The position numbers and the translations under genes are program-made. Shown piece after piece: positions 7,441 through 16,890 of a DNA stretch of 57,376 bases. Within the stretch, counting starts at the first letter, position 1. Every line of letters starts with the position of its first letter. Source of the DNA: Zetaproteobacteria bacterium CG1_02_55_237 (GTDB taxonomy: Bacteria; Pseudomonadota; Zetaproteobacteria; Mariprofundales; Mariprofundaceae); the NCBI GenBank assembly GCA_001871195.1, contig MNXA01000018.1, forward strand, positions 1 to 57,376, in the 5' to 3' direction. Below the pieces are notes generated by a model. The model made no database searches and was not told where the DNA came from. It saw only the letters and a list, made by a program, of their open reading frames with translations.

Positions 7441-8226
7441 TTACCCCTGTAAGGTCACACCGAAACGACGGCAGGCATTGTCATGGCTTAATTCCGCCAC
7501 GTATTCAGGTGTAAGACCACGCACACCGGCGATGCCTTCGATGACATGTTGCACATAGGCCGGTTCGTTGCGTTTGCCGCGATGTGGCAGAGGCGCCAGA
7601 TACGGCGCATCCGTTTCCACCAGCAAGGCCTCCTCAGGCACAAATGCAGCCACAGCGCGCAACTCCTCATTGGCCTTGTAGGTCACATTGCCGGAAAAGG
7701 AGATGGACAGCCCCATATCCAGCGCACGTTCGGCCACCTCACGGCTGGAGGAAAAGCAGTGCATGACGCCACCACATTCATTGGCCCCCTCTTCTTCCAG
7801 CACGCGCAGGGTATCGCTATCGGCATCGCGCATATGCACGATCACCGGCTTATCCACCGCCCTGGCTGCGCGCAAATGAGTGCGAAAGCGCGCCTCCTGC
7901 AGCGATGGTTCAACTCGATGGCGGAAGAAATCCATGCCTGTTTCACCGATGGCCACACATTTCGGGTGATCGGCCAACCTGCACAGTTGCTCGAATGTCG
8001 GTTCAACTTCTACTTCATGGTTGGGATGCACGCCGACGCTGAAGAAAACATGATCCCTCGCCTCCGCCAATGAGCGCAGACGAGGGATGTTTTCCAGATC
8101 AACGGCCACTGCCATCAGCCATTGCCCACCAGCTTCGGCATAACGGGCAAGCATGGCGTCGCGATCCTCATCAAATTGATGAAAATCCGGGTGGCAATGC
8201 GAATCGACTAGCCGGAAAGCGCTCAT
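7441..8226 (-). CDS. tatD: TatD-family metal-dependent hydrolase
   Basis: TatD-family proteins are TIM-barrel metallohydrolases, mostly with DNase activity. The 261-residue protein has the N-terminal metal motif VDSHCHPDF, the metal-binding glutamate in AIGETGMDFF, HMRDADSDT, the histidine in GVMHCFSSS and the C-terminal ETDAPYLAPLPHRGKRNEP, all in the expected order. Its ATG overlaps the stop of the upstream phosphatase gene by one base (TGATG), so translation is probably coupled. Whether it is TatD, YcfH or YjjV in the narrow sense cannot be decided from one sequence; ETDAPYLAP is closest to the YcfH group. Confidence 0.9.
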   Translation of the reverse strand: MSAFRLVDSHCHPDFHQFDEDRDAMLARYAEAGGQWLMAVAVDLENIPRLRSLAEARDHVFFSVGVHPNHEVEVEPTFEQLCRLADHPKCVAIGETGMDFFRHRVEPSLQEARFRTHLRAARAVDKPVIVHMRDADSDTLRVLEEEGANECGGVMHCFSSSREVAERALDMGLSISFSGNVTYKANEELRAVAAFVPEEALLVETDAPYLAPLPHRGKRNEPAYVQHVIEGIAGVRGLTPEYVAELSHDNACRRFGVTLQG

Positions 8227-8984
8227 CAGCCAGCTAAGAGCTGCCGCAGGTGAGCCAGCTTCACATGATGCAGATCACCAAGAGCATGCGGATTATCCAG
8301 CACCTCAATGGCATCGCGATGCGCCTCACCGAATTCGGAAACCACCAGATCAGCCCCGGTGAAATCATGTGCACGGGTATAATCGTTGACCGTCACCACA
8401 CACTTGATACCGGCCGCATCAGCGGCTTTCCAGCCGTTTTCCGAATCCTCCAGCGCCACTGTATTGGCTGCAGACATACCGAGTTTTTCCAGGGCATAGG
8501 TATAAATATCAGGGGCAGGCTTTTTGGCCGGCACGATATCGCCCGCTGCCAGCACGGCGAAGCGATCAAACCACTCATGCCCGAGCGAATGCTCAATCAG
8601 CGCATCCAGCGCCGAAGGCGTCGTGGTGGTGGCTACACCCAGCGTGATGCCTGCTGCATAGGCCTCTTCCAGAATCCTGCGCACACCCGAGCGGAGTGGA
8701 ATACGTCCTTCGGCAATCAGTGTCTGGTAGTGGATGGTCTTGCGCGCATGCAGGCCGGCAATTTCCTCAGCGGGCATCTCATGCATACCGCCACGATCGA
8801 TATCGAAACGAATACGCTCCTTACCACCGGTTACGGCTAGCAACTCGCCATAGGTCGGCACATCCCATTCGCGTTTATGCCCTGCTTCATTAAAGGCCAT
8901 ATTGAAAGCCACGCGATGACCATCACGTTCGGTGTCGGCCAATGTGCCATCGACATCCCACAAAAGACATTTCAGTTCGCTCAT
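8226..8984 (-). CDS. HAD-family phosphatase, CbbY type
   Basis: This 252-residue HAD-IA phosphatase starts LLWDVDGTLADTERDGHRVAF, with the two catalytic Asp residues in DVDGT. ELLAVTGGKERIRF is typical of the CbbY group, which dephosphorylates xylulose-1,5-bisphosphate, an inhibitor of Rubisco. Motif II is TTTTPSALD, motif III the lysines in PAKKPAPDIY and motif IV LEDSENG. No Rubisco gene lies in the window, so the substrate may differ. It heads a two-gene unit with tatD and is divergent from clpS, only 41 bases away. Confidence 0.85.
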   Translation of the reverse strand: MSELKCLLWDVDGTLADTERDGHRVAFNMAFNEAGHKREWDVPTYGELLAVTGGKERIRFDIDRGGMHEMPAEEIAGLHARKTIHYQTLIAEGRIPLRSGVRRILEEAYAAGITLGVATTTTPSALDALIEHSLGHEWFDRFAVLAAGDIVPAKKPAPDIYTYALEKLGMSAANTVALEDSENGWKAADAAGIKCVVTVNDYTRAHDFTGADLVVSEFGEAHRDAIEVLDNPHALGDLHHVKLAHLRQLLAG

Positions 8985-9025
8985 GCATTCACTCCAGTAA
9001 TTGAGATTTTTCTCCAGCTTAGGCT

Positions 9026-9370
9026 ATGCTTGCATCCATGGCTATCCGCATCTCCCATTCGAATCCGCAGACCCTGGCAGAAAAGCCGCGGCTGAAGCGG
9101 CCGGCCATGTTTCAGGTCCTGCTGCTCAACGATGATTTTACACCCATGGATTTCGTGGTTGATATTCTTCGCCAATATTTCCATAAATCGGAATCTGAGG
9201 CCACCCACATTATGCTTGCCGTACATCAGGATGGGAAAGGCCTGTGTGGCATCTATCCGCGTGAGATTGCCGAGAGCAAGGTTATGCTGGTGCGGCATGC
9301 AAGCCGCAGACAAGGACACCCATTGGCATGTATCATGCAACGGGAAACGGGAGATGGCGATGCTGAATGA
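9026..9370 (+). CDS. clpS: ClpS, adaptor of the ClpAP protease
   Basis: ClpS delivers N-degron substrates to ClpA. The 114-residue protein has the family core FQVLLLNDDFTPMDFVVDIL, with the Asp and neighbouring residues of the N-end-rule pocket, then the AVHQDGKGLCGIYPREIAESK region. The start is unsure: the ATG at 9026 and an in-frame ATG at 9038 both lack a well-spaced ribosome binding site. Its end overlaps the start of clpA by 11 bases, the classic clpS-clpA order. Confidence 0.95.
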   Translation: MLASMAIRISHSNPQTLAEKPRLKRPAMFQVLLLNDDFTPMDFVVDILRQYFHKSESEATHIMLAVHQDGKGLCGIYPREIAESKVMLVRHASRRQGHPLACIMQRETGDGDAE

Positions 9371-11594
9371 AGAACTCGAACGCACCCTGAACGATGTATT
9401 TCGCTCGGCGCACCTGCACCGCAACGAATTCGTTACCGTCGAACACCTCTTGCTCGGCCTGCTGGATAACAGCGAGGCACGTGCAGTGATGGAAGGCTGC
9501 GGTGCAAAAACCATCCCCATACGGAAAAAATTACAGGCCTACATCTCCGAACATGTTGCCGTTCTTCCCGAGGGTGCTGGCGAAACAACTGCCAGCGTCG
9601 GTCTGCAACGGGTGATTCAACGCGCCGTCATGCAGGCACAATCATCGGGCAAGGATGAGGTGGGAGGGGCCTATATTCTGGTCGCTATCTTTTCCGAAAA
9701 GGATTGTTTTGCTGTTCATGCCATGCGTGAAAGCGGCCTGTCGCGACTGGATGTCGTCAACTTTATCGCGCACGGCATGCCGGCTGCTGATCCGCTGGAT
9801 GGTATTGAGGGTGTGCACATCGATGAGCAGGAAAAAGAGAGCAAAAAACCCACAGCGCTCGAGCGCTATACCATCGATCTCAATGCCCGTGCCCGCGCAG
9901 GAAGAATCGACGCCCTCATCGGGCGCAATGCAGAAATAGAACGTTGCATCAATATCCTGTGCAGACGACGCAAGAATAATCCCCTGCTGGTCGGTGAGGC
10001 CGGTGTCGGCAAAACGGCTATTGCCGAGGGGCTGGCCAAAAAGATCGTTGATGGTCAGGTGCCCGAGGTCATTGCCAGGGCCGAGGTTTACACCCTCGAC
10101 ATGGGTGCATTGCTGGCCGGCAGCAAATATCGTGGCGACTTTGAAGAACGCCTCAAGGCTGTACTCGGTGAGATTGAGCAAAAGGAAGACGGCATCCTGT
10201 TCATCGATGAAATTCACACGGTGATCGGCGCAGGCTCGGCCAGCGGCAGCGCCATGGATGCCTCCAATCTGCTCAAGCCATCCTTGGCCAGCGGCGATTT
10301 GCGCTGTATCGGTGCCACGACCTATCAGGAATACCGTTCCCTGTTCGAGAAGGATCGCGCCCTGTCGCGCCGGTTTCAGAAGGTTGATGTGCCGGCCCCG
10401 TCGCTCGATGAATGCATCCAGATTCTGCTGGGCCTTAAACCCACTCTGGAGCTGCATCACGGCGTGCGTTACGCCACAGCCGCCGTGAAATCGGCTGCCG
10501 AGCTGGCCAACCGTCACCTGCATGAACGCAACCTGCCGGATTCGGCCATCGACGTGCTTGATGAGGCCGGTGCCGCCGTGCAGGTGCTACCTGTCGGTAA
10601 ACGCAAAAAGCAGATCACCGTGGCCGATATTGAAGCCGTGGTATCGCGCATCGCGCGCATCCCGCCGCGCAGTGTTTCGGCCTCCGACAAAAAATCACTG
10701 CGCCATCTGGAGCGCAACCTGAAGCTGACTGTGTTCGGGCAGGATGAAGCCATCGCGACCCTTGGCAGCGCCATCAAGCTGTCGCGGGCCGGCTTGTCGC
10801 ACCCTGAAAAACCCATTGGCAGCTTTCTGTTCACCGGCCCTACCGGCGTGGGTAAAACCGAGGTGGCGCGCCAACTGGCCATGATTATGGGGCTGGAGTT
10901 AATCCGCTTCGATATGTCCGAATACATGGAGGCGCATGCCGTATCCCGCCTGATCGGCTCCCCTCCGGGTTATATCGGCTTCGATCAGGGCGGCCTGCTG
11001 ACCGAGGCAGTGAGCAAAAACCCGCATGCCGTGCTGCTGCTCGACGAATTCGAGAAGGCGCATCCGGACATCTTCAATGTCCTTCTGCAGGTGATGGATC
11101 ACGGCAAGCTGACCGACAATGCCGGCCGTTCGGCCGATTTCCGCCATGTCATCCTGATTATGACCAGCAATGCCGGCAGTTATGAAATGAGCAAATCCAG
11201 CATCGGCTTTGCACCGCAATCGACGCACGGCGACAATGGTGCAGCAATCAAACGCATGTTCTCGCCGGAATTCCGCAACCGGCTGGATGCAATGATTCCG
11301 TTCACCTCGCTTAGCCCCGCCTCCATCCGGCATGTGACCGACAAATTCATCATGCAGCTTGAAACACAACTGGAGAGCAAGGGTGTACAGCTTGAAGTAA
11401 GCAGCGAGGCACGTGTCTGGCTGTCCAAACACGGATTCGATGCACAGATGGGAGCCAGACCGATGGCCAAGCTGATTGCCGACGCTCTGAAAAGGCCGCT
11501 GGCCGATGAAATCCTGTTCGGCCGCCTGCAAAAAGGCGGAAAGGTACGTGCCGTTGTCGAAACTGATCGCCTGAAACTGGATTTTTCCGCCTGA
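9360..11594 (+). CDS. clpA: ATP-dependent Clp protease ATP-binding subunit ClpA
   Basis: ClpA is the hexameric AAA+ unfoldase that feeds ClpP. The start at 9360 ([14 protein letters not shown]) matches ClpA N-termini and is preceded by GGGAGA; the protein is 744 residues, close to the usual 758. In order: a Clp N-domain (1-145), AAA module 1 with Walker [14 protein letters not shown] and Walker B ILFIDEIH, and AAA module 2 with [12 protein letters not shown] and VLLLDEFEK. The IGF tripeptide in KSSIGFAP after module 2 is the ClpP-docking loop. There is no mid-domain coiled coil, which separates it from ClpB. clpP is not in the window. Confidence 0.96.
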   Translation: MLNEELERTLNDVFRSAHLHRNEFVTVEHLLLGLLDNSEARAVMEGCGAKTIPIRKKLQAYISEHVAVLPEGAGETTASVGLQRVIQRAVMQAQSSGKDEVGGAYILVAIFSEKDCFAVHAMRESGLSRLDVVNFIAHGMPAADPLDGIEGVHIDEQEKESKKPTALERYTIDLNARARAGRIDALIGRNAEIERCINILCRRRKNNPLLVGEAGVGKTAIAEGLAKKIVDGQVPEVIARAEVYTLDMGALLAGSKYRGDFEERLKAVLGEIEQKEDGILFIDEIHTVIGAGSASGSAMDASNLLKPSLASGDLRCIGATTYQEYRSLFEKDRALSRRFQKVDVPAPSLDECIQILLGLKPTLELHHGVRYATAAVKSAAELANRHLHERNLPDSAIDVLDEAGAAVQVLPVGKRKKQITVADIEAVVSRIARIPPRSVSASDKKSLRHLERNLKLTVFGQDEAIATLGSAIKLSRAGLSHPEKPIGSFLFTGPTGVGKTEVARQLAMIMGLELIRFDMSEYMEAHAVSRLIGSPPGYIGFDQGGLLTEAVSKNPHAVLLLDEFEKAHPDIFNVLLQVMDHGKLTDNAGRSADFRHVILIMTSNAGSYEMSKSSIGFAPQSTHGDNGAAIKRMFSPEFRNRLDAMIPFTSLSPASIRHVTDKFIMQLETQLESKGVQLEVSSEARVWLSKHGFDAQMGARPMAKLIADALKRPLADEILFGRLQKGGKVRAVVETDRLKLDFSA

Positions 11595-11612
11595 AGAACA
11601 GGGGTGTCTTGA

Positions 11613-12245
11613 TCAGAACAGCTTTAGCCCCGAAAGACTGAGCTGCCGATCGGTTTGCATCACCCGCTGCACATCATCGGCTGTATCCACATCAAAACCG
11701 GTGCTCAGACAACGATGGCGAAGACCAAGTTGTGATACCCGTGCCAGCGTCTGCTCAAGAACTGCAGATGTACCCCAGTCGATATCTGTAAACAGTTCCG
11801 CCCAGCAACCGCGCAAGGCAATCAGATCATAACCACCGTCCTGCACCGGCCCAAGCACGACATCGCAGGATTTCAACGCATCTTGTGCAGCGCGCAACCG
11901 TGCTTCGGACATATGCGGGCTGTCGGTTCCCAGCAATAAGGCCGCATCGGCCCCATAATCCAGAGCTCGCCGGGCAAGGCGCTGCATGCGGGCACCCAAA
12001 TCGCCCTCCCCCTGCGGCAGAATCGGCACAGGGAAGGTCGCAAAGAAGGGATGCGAGACATCGTCGGCAGCAATCCAGGTATTGGGAAACAGACGCAGCG
12101 TGCGCTCGATAACCCTGCTTGCCATCGCCGCATGAATGCCGGCTGCTTCCAGCTCACTGTAGGACGGTACAAGTCGGGTTTTGACGGCCCCTGCCACCGG
12201 CGCCTTGCACATGATGACGGGCCTGATCACCAGCGCCCGTGTCAT
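11613..12245 (-). CDS. TIGR04282/DUF2064-type nucleotidyl- or glycosyltransferase-like protein
   Basis: The start at 12245 is chosen because ATGA overlaps the stop of the upstream gene; the 210-residue product is normal for the family. It has the GT-A-like fold seen in DUF2064 proteins: CKAPVAGAVKTRLVP near the N-terminus (the segment that binds nucleotide in related transferases), LLLGTDSPHM (metal-binding Asp region) and VLGPVQDGGYDLIAL. The family is called rSAM/selenodomain-associated transferase 1 and often sits with transferase 2, as here, sometimes in arsenosugar clusters. No radical-SAM partner is present, so the product is unknown. Confidence 0.85.
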   Translation of the reverse strand: MTRALVIRPVIMCKAPVAGAVKTRLVPSYSELEAAGIHAAMASRVIERTLRLFPNTWIAADDVSHPFFATFPVPILPQGEGDLGARMQRLARRALDYGADAALLLGTDSPHMSEARLRAAQDALKSCDVVLGPVQDGGYDLIALRGCWAELFTDIDWGTSAVLEQTLARVSQLGLRHRCLSTGFDVDTADDVQRVMQTDRQLSLSGLKLF

Positions 12246-12964
12246 CGGGCATCCCGGTACATGACGGCCAGCTTTGCCGGGGACACGCCCAGCCAGTAGA
12301 GCAGACGCAGGCGCCACATCAGCAACACCGTGCGAGCAATACCGTACCGCTCCCAACGGCGGCTGGAGGTGCACACCTTCTGCCTGAGACAAGCCACACT
12401 CCCCTGCCGCTTCAGGCGGCGGGAAAACTCGATATCCTCCATCAGGGGTAAATCAGCAAAACCGCCCATGGATTCGAACACCTCGCGGCGCACGAAGATG
12501 GCCTGATCGCCCGTGCTGATTTTGCTTAAGCGCGAGCGCAGGTTGATAAACCACTCGATCATACGCAGCGCTACATGCCCGCCGGACAGACGAACATCGA
12601 AGCGCCCGCCGACTATTTCTTGGTTTATGGCAAGATCGCGCAAAAACTCGAGACTATCTGAACTTATTTCCGTATCTGCATGTAGAAAAAGGATAATATC
12701 ACTTTTACATACTCGCGCGCCGGCATTCATTTGAATAGCCCGACCGGGCTTTGAGCTCAGCCAGCGATGCCCGCTCTCCTGTAGCATCTTCGGGGTTCCA
12801 TCGCATGAACCACCATCCACCAGCACCAGCTCTTCCACCCTGCAGGCTCCCAGCTTCTGAAGCAATCGCGGCAGACCATCGGCTTCGTTCAGCAGAGGCA
12901 CAACCACAGCAACGCTACCTCTCTTCGATGTCAGGTTGACCTCACCAGCCTCAGGAATCGCCAA
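12242..12964 (-). CDS. TIGR04283-type family 2 glycosyltransferase
   Basis: A 240-residue GT2 enzyme with VVPLLNEADGLP at the N-terminus, LVLVDGGSCDGTP (nucleotide-sugar binding) and GRAIQMNAGA followed by FLHADTEI, the DxD-like metal site, as in rSAM/selenodomain-associated transferase 2. The reading frame opens with TTG at 12964; there is no in-frame ATG before the catalytic core. It overlaps the ATP-grasp gene upstream by 14 bases and the transferase-1 gene downstream by 4, so the three form a tight operon. Acceptor unknown. Confidence 0.85.
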   Translation of the reverse strand: MAIPEAGEVNLTSKRGSVAVVVPLLNEADGLPRLLQKLGACRVEELVLVDGGSCDGTPKMLQESGHRWLSSKPGRAIQMNAGARVCKSDIILFLHADTEISSDSLEFLRDLAINQEIVGGRFDVRLSGGHVALRMIEWFINLRSRLSKISTGDQAIFVRREVFESMGGFADLPLMEDIEFSRRLKRQGSVACLRQKVCTSSRRWERYGIARTVLLMWRLRLLYWLGVSPAKLAVMYRDAR

Positions 12965-14030
12965 CGTCGATCGACACCCAGCCGCTGCCCTCGCTGCGGA
13001 AATTGGTCATCTGCCCCTGCCATGCCCGTCCGGCCAGTGCGACCAGTTCAGGCCCATGCGTGAACAGGCGGATATCAAGTCGGAAAGTTTCGCCATTGAG
13101 CGTAATTTCGCTGGCCGGCACGAAGCGCTGCATCACAGTATCTGCAACATCCAGTTCGGCAAACCGTTTGCGGCTCACTCCCTTGCCAAGCAACACCCCC
13201 TTGCCTCCGTGACGCGCTGCCGGCTTGAACACCCAGTTCTTACGTTCATCCCAGACCACATCCGCATCCATGTCACTCAAACGCCTGGTTTCCGGCACCA
13301 CACTGCGGATAAAGGCGACGTCTTCCGACGGCAACATTGCCTCCAGGAAACCATCGCGCCACCAATCCACCATGCGCCCCTTATCGCCCAGCAGGGCATA
13401 ACTGCGCGGGTGTGGATTCAACTGCACCAGCTTGCTCTCGAAAGCGCTACGGATATGCGCCAGTTGAGGGCTTTCCAGATAAAAATCGGTATGGCGGTTA
13501 TAGATTCCATCCAGCCGCAGTTTTTCTCCATTCACCCCGCCGGCATACAGGCCATCTGCTGCAAGATGGATATCCTCAGGGCTGAGCAGGACAACCTGCC
13601 GTCCCTCCATACGCAACAGCTCGGCATAGGCGAGCATCTCGGGGTACATGAACTGCTCTGTTATCTGCTCATCCATAATGGCGATGTGCCGCCAGTGTTC
13701 CGGGAACATCCGGCAAACACGCCGGACAAGTGATTCACTCCAGCCGGCCAGATCCGGTTGCGGCAACCATTGATGCGCGCCCATAAAGAGCCCGCCTGCA
13801 TTGTTGTTAATTTCAATCAACTGCGGACCGCTTTCCGTCAGATGAAAATCGTATCCCATCAATATTCCGGGAGCACCTGGATCAATACCCGCTGTAGCCG
13901 GCAGAACATCCTTCAGACCCTGCGCATAGGCAGGAAGCTGCTTCAAGCGCCACATACTCTGCACAAAGTCGTGCATCACGGTAAAATCCCCGGCGGAAAT
14001 CCGGACAGGCTTGTCTGTGGCTAATCTCAT
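12951..14030 (-). CDS. ATP-grasp-like protein of unknown specificity
   Basis: This 359-residue protein (start at 14030, MRLATDKPVRISAGDF) resembles glutathione-synthetase-like or circularly permuted ATP-grasp proteins. Suggestive segments are GYDFHLTESGPQLIEINNNA (a Glu-Ile-Asn-x-Asn metal site), ALLGDKGRMVDWW, and WVFKPAARHGGKGVLLG (the lysine and glycine-rich ATP loop), then LRLDIRLFTHG-type strands near the end. ATP-grasp enzymes usually join a carboxylate to an amine or thiol. It heads the operon with the two transferases, so the set may build a small peptide-sugar or modified metabolite; that is inference. It is divergent from rlmN, 46 bases away. Confidence 0.7.
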   Translation of the reverse strand: MRLATDKPVRISAGDFTVMHDFVQSMWRLKQLPAYAQGLKDVLPATAGIDPGAPGILMGYDFHLTESGPQLIEINNNAGGLFMGAHQWLPQPDLAGWSESLVRRVCRMFPEHWRHIAIMDEQITEQFMYPEMLAYAELLRMEGRQVVLLSPEDIHLAADGLYAGGVNGEKLRLDGIYNRHTDFYLESPQLAHIRSAFESKLVQLNPHPRSYALLGDKGRMVDWWRDGFLEAMLPSEDVAFIRSVVPETRRLSDMDADVVWDERKNWVFKPAARHGGKGVLLGKGVSRKRFAELDVADTVMQRFVPASEITLNGETFRLDIRLFTHGPELVALAGRAWQGQMTNFRSEGSGWVSIDVGDS

Positions 14031-14076
14031 AGCTGTGAAAGCTACCCGAACCGGCCTGCTGCTGTACAATGCCGGC

Positions 14077-15243
14077 ATGCAGACAGAAGCAGTCCAACCC
14101 TCCACCGTGGCCAACAGCCCCGACACCCGTTCCCGACCACAACTGCCCGGCCTCTCGACAGCAGAACTGGTAGAGCAGATGCAGGCCATCGGGCAGCCCG
14201 CCTTCCGGGCCAAGCAGGTGCGCGACTGGGTCAACAAGGGCGTCACCAATCCTGTGGAAATGCGCAATCTTCCGGCTGCTTTGCAGCAGGAATTGAGCGA
14301 TCATCTGATTTGCTCGCCGCTATCCCTGATACAGCGCCAATGCTCTGAAGATGGAACCCGCAAATACCTGTTCAAGTTGCAGGGCGGTGGCAATATCGAA
14401 ACGGTTCTGATTCCCGACACATCCCGCTCCACCGTTTGCGTTTCTTCGCAGCTTGGCTGCGTGCTCGACTGCCCATTCTGCCATACCGGTACGCAGCGCT
14501 TTAGCGGCAACCTGACTGCCGGCGAAATCGTGGCGCAGGTTCTGGCTGTCAAAAACGACTTGCGGCGCGAGCCATTAAGCAACGACCTGCATGCTGAGGT
14601 AACGCATGTCGTCTATATGGGCATGGGCGAACCCCTGGCCAATGAGGCTGGCGTATACAACAGCCTGCGTCTGTTGATGGATGAGCAGGGTCTGAATCTG
14701 TCACGCCGGCGCATCACGGTGTCCACCTCCGGCCTTGTGCCGCAAATCGGCCGGCTGGGCGAAACCACCCCGGTTAATCTGGCCATCTCGCTGCATGCAG
14801 GCAGCGATGCACTGCGCGATGAACTGGTGCCCATCAATCGCAAATATCCACTGGCTGAACTGCGCATGGCGCTTGATACCTACCCACTGCCAACCCAACG
14901 GCATATCACGCTGGAGTATGTCATGCTGGCCGGTGTGAATGATCGCGATGAGGACCTTGATGCGCTGGCCCGCTTTGTGAACCCCGAGCGCGAACGCGTC
15001 AACCTGATCCATTTCAATGCCTGGCCGGGCTCGCCCTATGCCGGCTCGGCAATGCAACACATGAACAGTTTCGCCAAAGAGTTGATAAAAAAAGGGATTC
15101 GTGCGACGGTAAGGCGTTCGCGCGGCGACGACATCATGGCTGCTTGTGGTCAGTTGAAATCACATCTGGACTTGGGTGATGCAACAAGTGCCCGGGGCAT
15201 TGCAGATATCGCAAATGCAAACAAACATAAAGCAGGGGAATAA
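14077..15243 (+). CDS. rlmN: Dual-specificity RNA methyltransferase RlmN
   Basis: RlmN is a radical-SAM enzyme that methylates C2 of A2503 in 23S rRNA and A37 of some tRNAs. The chosen start at 14077 gives 388 residues with a rather long unconserved N-terminus. The radical-SAM cluster is CVLDCPFCHTG (CxxxCxxC), YMGMGEPLAN is the GEP motif, and RGDDIMAACGQL carries the resolving cysteine near the C-terminus. It starts a run rlmN-mtnP-pilF-rodZ-dapE-queF-dapF with short gaps or overlaps throughout. Confidence 0.96.
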   Translation: MQTEAVQPSTVANSPDTRSRPQLPGLSTAELVEQMQAIGQPAFRAKQVRDWVNKGVTNPVEMRNLPAALQQELSDHLICSPLSLIQRQCSEDGTRKYLFKLQGGGNIETVLIPDTSRSTVCVSSQLGCVLDCPFCHTGTQRFSGNLTAGEIVAQVLAVKNDLRREPLSNDLHAEVTHVVYMGMGEPLANEAGVYNSLRLLMDEQGLNLSRRRITVSTSGLVPQIGRLGETTPVNLAISLHAGSDALRDELVPINRKYPLAELRMALDTYPLPTQRHITLEYVMLAGVNDRDEDLDALARFVNPERERVNLIHFNAWPGSPYAGSAMQHMNSFAKELIKKGIRATVRRSRGDDIMAACGQLKSHLDLGDATSARGIADIANANKHKAGE

Positions 15244-15250
15244 GTACAAC

Positions 15251-16132
15251 ATGAATCAGCGCATTGGCATTATTGGCGGCAGTGGCCTGTACGACATCGA
15301 GGGAATGCATATCCTCGACGAACTAAAGCTGGAAACCCCCTGGGGGAAGCCGTCGGATGCACTGATCCTCGCGCGCATCGGCAATCATGAAGTGGTTTTC
15401 CTGCCGCGCCATGGCCGCGGCCACGGCATACCGCCACATCAGATCAACTACCGCGCCAACATCTATGCCATGAAGCTGGCCGGCGTGAATCAGATTATTT
15501 CCATCTCCGCCGTCGGCTCCTTACGCGAGGCTATTGCTCCCGGTCATTTTGTTGTTGTCGATCAGTTTGTAGATCGCACTCATGGCAGACACTCGACCTT
15601 CTTCGAAGGCCCGCTCGTGGCCCATGTCTCGATGGCCGATCCGGTGTGTGCGACACTGCGTGAGCGGTTGCTGGCAGCCTGCCGTACTGCCGATATCACC
15701 ACCCATGATGGCGGTAGCTACCTGTGCATGCAGGGTCCGCAGTTCTCGACACGTGCGGAATCCAATCTATATCGTAGCTGGGGCATGGATGTCATCGGCA
15801 TGACCAATTTCCCGGAAGGCAAGCTGGCCCGTGAGGCAGAGATTTGTTACGCCACAGTCGCCATGAGCACTGACTACGACTGCTGGCATGAGGAAGAAGC
15901 GGATGTCAGCGTCGAAGGCCTGCTGGAAATCATGCATGGCAATGGTCTCAAGGCCAAGGCCATGCTGAAAGCCCTGTTTGCCGTTTCGGATACACAGCTA
16001 CACGCCTGTCATGCGGGTTGTCGCCATGCACTGGATACAGCCGTGGTCGGTGATCTTTCAATTTATGACGATGCCGAAATCAGACCGGTTCAAGCGGTGG
16101 TTGAGAGGTTGCTATCATGTTCCCGCGCCTGA
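15251..16132 (+). CDS. mtnP: S-methyl-5'-thioadenosine phosphorylase
   Basis: MtnP phosphorolyses 5'-methylthioadenosine, a by-product of polyamine and other SAM-dependent reactions, to adenine and methylthioribose-1-phosphate. The start at 15251 follows rlmN by 7 bases and opens with IGIIGGSGLYDIEG (phosphate-binding loop). LPRHGRGHGIPPHQINYRAN and GPQFSTRAESNLYRSWG are family signatures, and STDYDCW carries the two Asp residues that select adenine over 6-oxopurines, so MTA rather than methylthioinosine is favoured. Length 293 is normal. It sits inside the rlmN-pilF-rodZ order, where it is not usual. Confidence 0.92.
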   Translation: MNQRIGIIGGSGLYDIEGMHILDELKLETPWGKPSDALILARIGNHEVVFLPRHGRGHGIPPHQINYRANIYAMKLAGVNQIISISAVGSLREAIAPGHFVVVDQFVDRTHGRHSTFFEGPLVAHVSMADPVCATLRERLLAACRTADITTHDGGSYLCMQGPQFSTRAESNLYRSWGMDVIGMTNFPEGKLAREAEICYATVAMSTDYDCWHEEEADVSVEGLLEIMHGNGLKAKAMLKALFAVSDTQLHACHAGCRHALDTAVVGDLSIYDDAEIRPVQAVVERLLSCSRA

Positions 16133-16890
16133 GCCTTCCCTTCGCCACACTGCTGTCGCTGGCATTATTGCTCAGCGCATGTGCAAGCAATACCGCACCG
16201 CACAAAGAGGACGCCATAGCCAAGCAGGTCGAATCGCATTACCGCCTGGGTCTCGATGCGCTGGAGAAGAATAACCTGCCCAAGGCCTTTGATGAGCTGC
16301 TGCATGCCGAGCAGCTTGATCCCAAGCGCGCCGATGTACTCGATGCACTGGGTTATGCCTGGCGCTTGCGTGGCAATCTGGAAAAATCGCATGTCTACTA
16401 CAATCGCGCTCTCGCCATCGATCCTGCAGCCCGCACCTGGAACAACTACGGCGCCCTGCTATTGACCATGCACAAACCCAAAGAAGCCGAGACTGCATTC
16501 AGGAAGGCGCTGGATGACCCGCGCTATCCGCGCCCCGATTTTGCTTACATCAACCTCGGTGATGCCCTGCTCATGCAGGATCGGTTCAACGATGCCATCG
16601 CCGCCTACCGGCAGGCCCGCATGCTCAATCCCTCGCAGGAGGCATCACGCCTGAAAGAGGCTGCTGCCTACAGGGAATATGACCGCCCCGCATTTGCCAA
16701 GGCTATGTATGAAACCATTCTGCGCGATAGTCCGGCCAACCGGCAGGCGCTTGAGGGCCTGCTTTCCCTGCTTGAGGGTCAGAGGGACACCGGCGAGGCA
16801 CAACGCCAGTTGCAGCAATTTATCAAACTCACTCCTGAGCCGATGGACAGGGCATGGGCAGAGGAGACTCTGAAGGGCATGCAACCATGA
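16117..16890 (+). CDS. pilF: Type IV pilus assembly lipoprotein PilF/PilW
   Basis: PilF is an outer-membrane TPR lipoprotein that pilots the secretin PilQ. The 257-residue protein has a type II signal peptide with lipobox LSAC (Cys near position 23), then about five TPR units from residue 40 on, for example AFDELLHAEQLDPKRADVLDALGYAW and NDAIAAYRQARMLNPS. It overlaps mtnP by 16 bases and rodZ by 4. Position between rlmN and rodZ is the usual place of pilF in gammaproteobacteria. No other pilus genes are in the window. Confidence 0.9.
   Translation: MFPRLSLPFATLLSLALLLSACASNTAPHKEDAIAKQVESHYRLGLDALEKNNLPKAFDELLHAEQLDPKRADVLDALGYAWRLRGNLEKSHVYYNRALAIDPAARTWNNYGALLLTMHKPKEAETAFRKALDDPRYPRPDFAYINLGDALLMQDRFNDAIAAYRQARMLNPSQEASRLKEAAAYREYDRPAFAKAMYETILRDSPANRQALEGLLSLLEGQRDTGEAQRQLQQFIKLTPEPMDRAWAEETLKGMQP

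Noticed and set aside
11613-12964. Arsenosugar biosynthesis cluster.
   Set aside because: The two transferase types occur in arsenosugar clusters, but no radical-SAM ArsS or ArsM methyltransferase is near.
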